This document shows positions 62,339 through 64,000 of a DNA stretch of 64,000 bases, in pieces. Made by a program: the position numbers and the translations under genes. The notes beneath the pieces are model-generated. The model saw only the letters and a program-made list of their open reading frames with translations. It was not told the DNA's origin and did no database searches. How positions within the stretch are numbered: the first letter of the stretch is position 1; every line of letters begins with the position of its first letter. The DNA is from Anaerolineae bacterium. Its GTDB lineage: Bacteria > Chloroflexota > Anaerolineae > 4572-78 > J111. The stretch covers positions 83,949-147,948 of the forward strand of contig JAHDWA010000022.1 of the NCBI GenBank assembly GCA_023382535.1, read 5' to 3'.

Positions 62339-62665
62339 TTATTGTGCTTTGGCCCAAGCTCGCATCGCCGCTAAGGCCAGTTTTCGCTGTTCAGCCCGTA
62401 GCTGCCGAAATAAATGTAAGACTTCTTTCTCTTCCGGGTCCACTCCTGGATCAGGGGGAAGTAACCCGGCTAAGCGAAAGATGACTTCCGGTGGGTAGTT
62501 AAGAGCGCGGGCAATGGCAACACAAACTTCCGGGCCAGGTTTACGGGTGCCGCTCAAAATACGGCTGATACTGCCGGTATCGAGATTTGCCTTTCTGGCT
62601 AAGTCAGCCAGCCGCCAATCGCGCTCGATTAGTTCGGCCTCCAACCAAGTTATAAACGATTCCAT
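62339..62665 (-). CDS. XRE-family HTH regulator
   Basis: The product has 108 residues. Residues ~5-62 form a Cro/C1 helix-turn-helix: WRLADLARKANLDTGSISRIL and SGTRKPGPEVCVAIARALNYP. A short helical C-terminus rich in Arg and Glu (EEKEVLHLFRQLRAEQRKLAL) probably mediates dimerisation. The ribosome site is weak. It stands alone downstream of a gene-free stretch; the 243 bases between it and the sensor kinase show no clear structure. Confidence 0.85.
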   Translation of the reverse strand: MESFITWLEAELIERDWRLADLARKANLDTGSISRILSGTRKPGPEVCVAIARALNYPPEVIFRLAGLLPPDPGVDPEEKEVLHLFRQLRAEQRKLALAAMRAWAKAQ

Positions 62666-62860
62666 ATAGCACCATTCTACTGCCTAATTTGATGCTCATA
62701 AGCAGGTAGATGATGCTCTTTGACAATAATTCTATAGAGAGAAAATGTGTGTCCGAGGTTAGGGAAGGCACCCGGTAGTTGCCGGTGATTCTACAAACGG
62801 ATGATATTTAACCTATTGCCTCGCCTCCCTCATTAGAGAAGTTTAAGAAAGTCTGTCGTT

Positions 62861-62893
62861 AAAAAACCTGTTCCTCTTGAAGAAGAACAGGTT
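62861..62893 (-). terminator. Intrinsic terminator (minus strand)
   Basis: AACCTGTTC and GAACAGGTT pair in a 9-bp stem, extended by TCT/AGA, followed on the minus strand by a T-run (62861-62866). It would end transcripts coming from the small frame at 63037-63132. Confidence 0.8.
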
Positions 62894-62913
62894 GCTATTT
62901 ATAAAACTCGTCG

Positions 62914-62943
62914 TTGACATAAATTGTGGAAACGTGATATAAT
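62914..62943 (+). promoter_or_regulatory. Near-consensus sigma70 promoter
   Basis: TTGACA (62914-62919) and TATAAT (62938-62943) are both perfect consensus boxes, separated by 18 bases. The expected start is near 62950. Confidence 0.85.
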
Positions 62944-62949
62944 TTAAGA

Positions 62950-63038
62950 AATGTTATATCCTCCGTGATCTCGTATCAAAAATGAAGCCTCAACAGTCAA
63001 TAAGCCCTCGGTAGAAATTTCCGAGGGTCAACTTTTTT
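62950..63038 (+). ncRNA. Candidate small RNA (~90 nt)
   Basis: It lies between a perfect-box promoter and an intrinsic terminator (63005-63038). The only frames inside are 5 and 10 codons long (the 10-codon one reads MKPQQSISPR), so a small regulatory RNA or a leader is more likely than a gene. It runs antisense to the 3' region of the minus-strand transcript from 63132. Family not recognised. Confidence 0.6.
63005..63038 (+). terminator. Intrinsic terminator of the candidate small RNA
   Basis: CCCTCGG and CCGAGGG form a 7-bp stem with a 9-base loop, followed by TCAACTTTTTT. Confidence 0.85.
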
Positions 63039-63132
63039 ATGACAACAGTTTTTCCTCGCTAATGTCGGCGATACCTAACTCGCCCCCATATGTTGACGTT
63101 GATCTGATTCCGTCTGCTTCAAAAGTCTGCAT
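63037..63132 (-). CDS. 31-residue small protein, unknown
   Basis: A strong ribosome site (CAGGAG, seven bases before ATG 63132) supports translation. The product (MQTFEADGIRSTSTYGGELG, then IADISEEKLLS) has no signal peptide or Cys. An in-frame longer start at 63234 exists but has no ribosome site. A terminator on the same strand lies at 62861-62893. It could be a small regulatory protein or the precursor of a modified peptide; neither is shown. Confidence 0.4.
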   Translation of the reverse strand: MQTFEADGIRSTSTYGGELGIADISEEKLLS

Positions 63133-63479
63133 ATTGTTACTCCTGAGTGCATAAAAACCAATCATCAATGATTTAGGACCGTCCGATTTTGTATAGTCAG
63201 TAATACACCCAATTCTGTAACCAAATCTCCGCACTCGTATGCGACTGCTGGAAGATGTGGTGCGCGCTGGGCCTCTAGCTGGAGGATAGCTGATCCAGGG
63301 TGAGAAGTCGCTGTAGTGTCATGCAAAAAGAATCACCCCATATTTACCATCTTGAACTGCTGCACAAACTGAAGGGTATGTTGTAAGCAACCTAATCAGG
63401 GCTTGTTTTAGGCCAGGAATCGTCGGTTGATTAACGCCGATTTGAATGGCTCTCATACAACACCATCCACAAGGCTATC

Positions 63480-63599
63480 ATGGAGGCTTTTAAGAACGGC
63501 AGAATCGAACTTATTTCTGCACCCAGTCAGCTTGCATTGATTTGTGGTAGGCAAGTAGTCCGCTCAGCATGCACCCTTGGCTATAAACGAACCGAATAG
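63480..63599 (+). pseudogene. Possible HTH fragment
   Basis: The plus strand encodes a 39-residue stretch from ATG 63480 (MEAFKNGRIELISAPSQLAL, ICGRQVVRSACTLGYKRTE), preceded in frame by WLSYNTIHKAI. The pattern resembles the end of a small winged-helix protein. No ribosome site is clear, so it is probably a remnant. Confidence 0.25.
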
Positions 63600-64000
63600 A
63601 AATAAAACAAAATAGCTTTAGTGGTTCTCTCGCTAAATACTTGAGAATTATGGTTCTCCTGAAATCAGCAATTCCAGTCGTTTAGCTGCCTTCAGAATCT
63701 CGTTTCGGTTCTTACGAACTTAGCGAGAAGACCATTTGGATAGTGTACTATTGGAACTTAATAAATTATTTGACATATAAACGCTCGAAGGGGATTGTCA
63801 AATCCCCGTTGGTTGGTCTGGATTGACAAATTCAGACCGAGCACACTATATGGCAATTATTTAGTTAAAGTCCAATAGTTGAAGCCAACTTTTACTCCGA
63901 AGGAGGTTAAACTCTGACCCATTGAAAAAAGAATCGTTTCTTAACAAGACGGGTTGGTGAAACTGCCAACTCGTCTTGTGTTTAACCAAGCTTTCAAGTT
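63600..64000. other. Gene-free end of the window with three hairpins
   Basis: No gene can be supported. Two adjacent hairpins lie at 63790-63807 (GGGGATT-GTCA-AATCCCC) and 63815-63838 (GGTCTG plus GATT/AATT, loop GACA). A 12-bp stem with one G-T pair lies at 63946-63977 (AAGACGGGTTGG/CCAACTCGTCTT). TTGACA at 63770-63775 has no matching -10 box. Confidence 0.5.

Overview
The window most likely comes from a free-living, multi-system bacterium of the phylum Chloroflexota (Anaerolineae-like). This is inferred from gene style, not from a marker gene. The clues are very large secreted proteins built from cadherin-like and thrombospondin-type-3 (TSP3) calcium repeats, secreted TPR-CHAT proteins in tandem, a sortase with an LPVTG substrate, TPxTPxP linkers, NarL-type signalling, abundant TnpB-type elements, and a recurrent C-terminal tail of the form [YF]LP[IL]IxK. 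No rRNA, tRNA or CRISPR array was seen.

Region 1 (1-11.3 kb, minus strand) is a decaying and expanding array of secreted TPR-CHAT (caspase-like, clan CD) proteins. It holds a partial secreted TPR protein at the left edge, two intact CHAT proteins (2113-5952, with a transmembrane segment and six C-terminal zinc ribbons; 6141-9413), three CHAT relics, and a subtilisin-like protein that has lost its Asp and His and whose 3' end has been replaced by a CHAT tail. An IS5-family insertion sequence (11474-12333, CTAG target duplication) follows.

Region 2 (12.3-15 kb) is gene-poor. It holds an excisionase-like HTH gene, a MITE-like dyad, a perfect palindrome, short dispersed repeats and the relic of a secreted protein.

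Region 3 (15-31 kb) carries a cell-surface cluster on the minus strand: a 2550-residue protein (16 cadherin-like repeats, TSP3, two IPT domains), a DUF11-like membrane protein, an LPVTG-anchored protein, a CooC/MinD-like ATPase, a Cys-rich protein and an M23 peptidase. One small plus-strand membrane protein lies beyond it.

Region 4 (31-43.6 kb) holds two paralogous giants (1644 and 2266 residues) with SBBP beta-propeller, cadherin-like and TSP3 modules, a small helical protein and a truncated sortase relic.

Region 5 (43.8-46.7 kb) is a TnpB scar, a structured non-coding stretch, a zinc-ribbon-less TnpB-like protein, and a divergently transcribed HTH regulator. They share an intergenic region with two good sigma70 promoters bridged by an inverted repeat.

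Region 6 (46.8-55.5 kb) reads as one minus-strand operon: sortase, C25 (gingipain-like) surface protease with the LPIIxK tail, GAF-histidine-kinase-like protein lacking the phospho-acceptor His, and a Ser/Thr kinase-ATPase-TPR regulator.

Region 7 (55.8-64 kb) has two copies of a TnpB element whose TnpB carries an extra N-terminal Cys zinc domain, an SSB-like gene with a frameshifted small gene behind it, a NarL-type two-component pair, an HTH regulator, and a candidate small RNA with near-consensus promoter and terminator.

Functionally the window is mainly about building, anchoring and sensing the cell surface, interleaved with RNA-guided-nuclease-type mobile elements.
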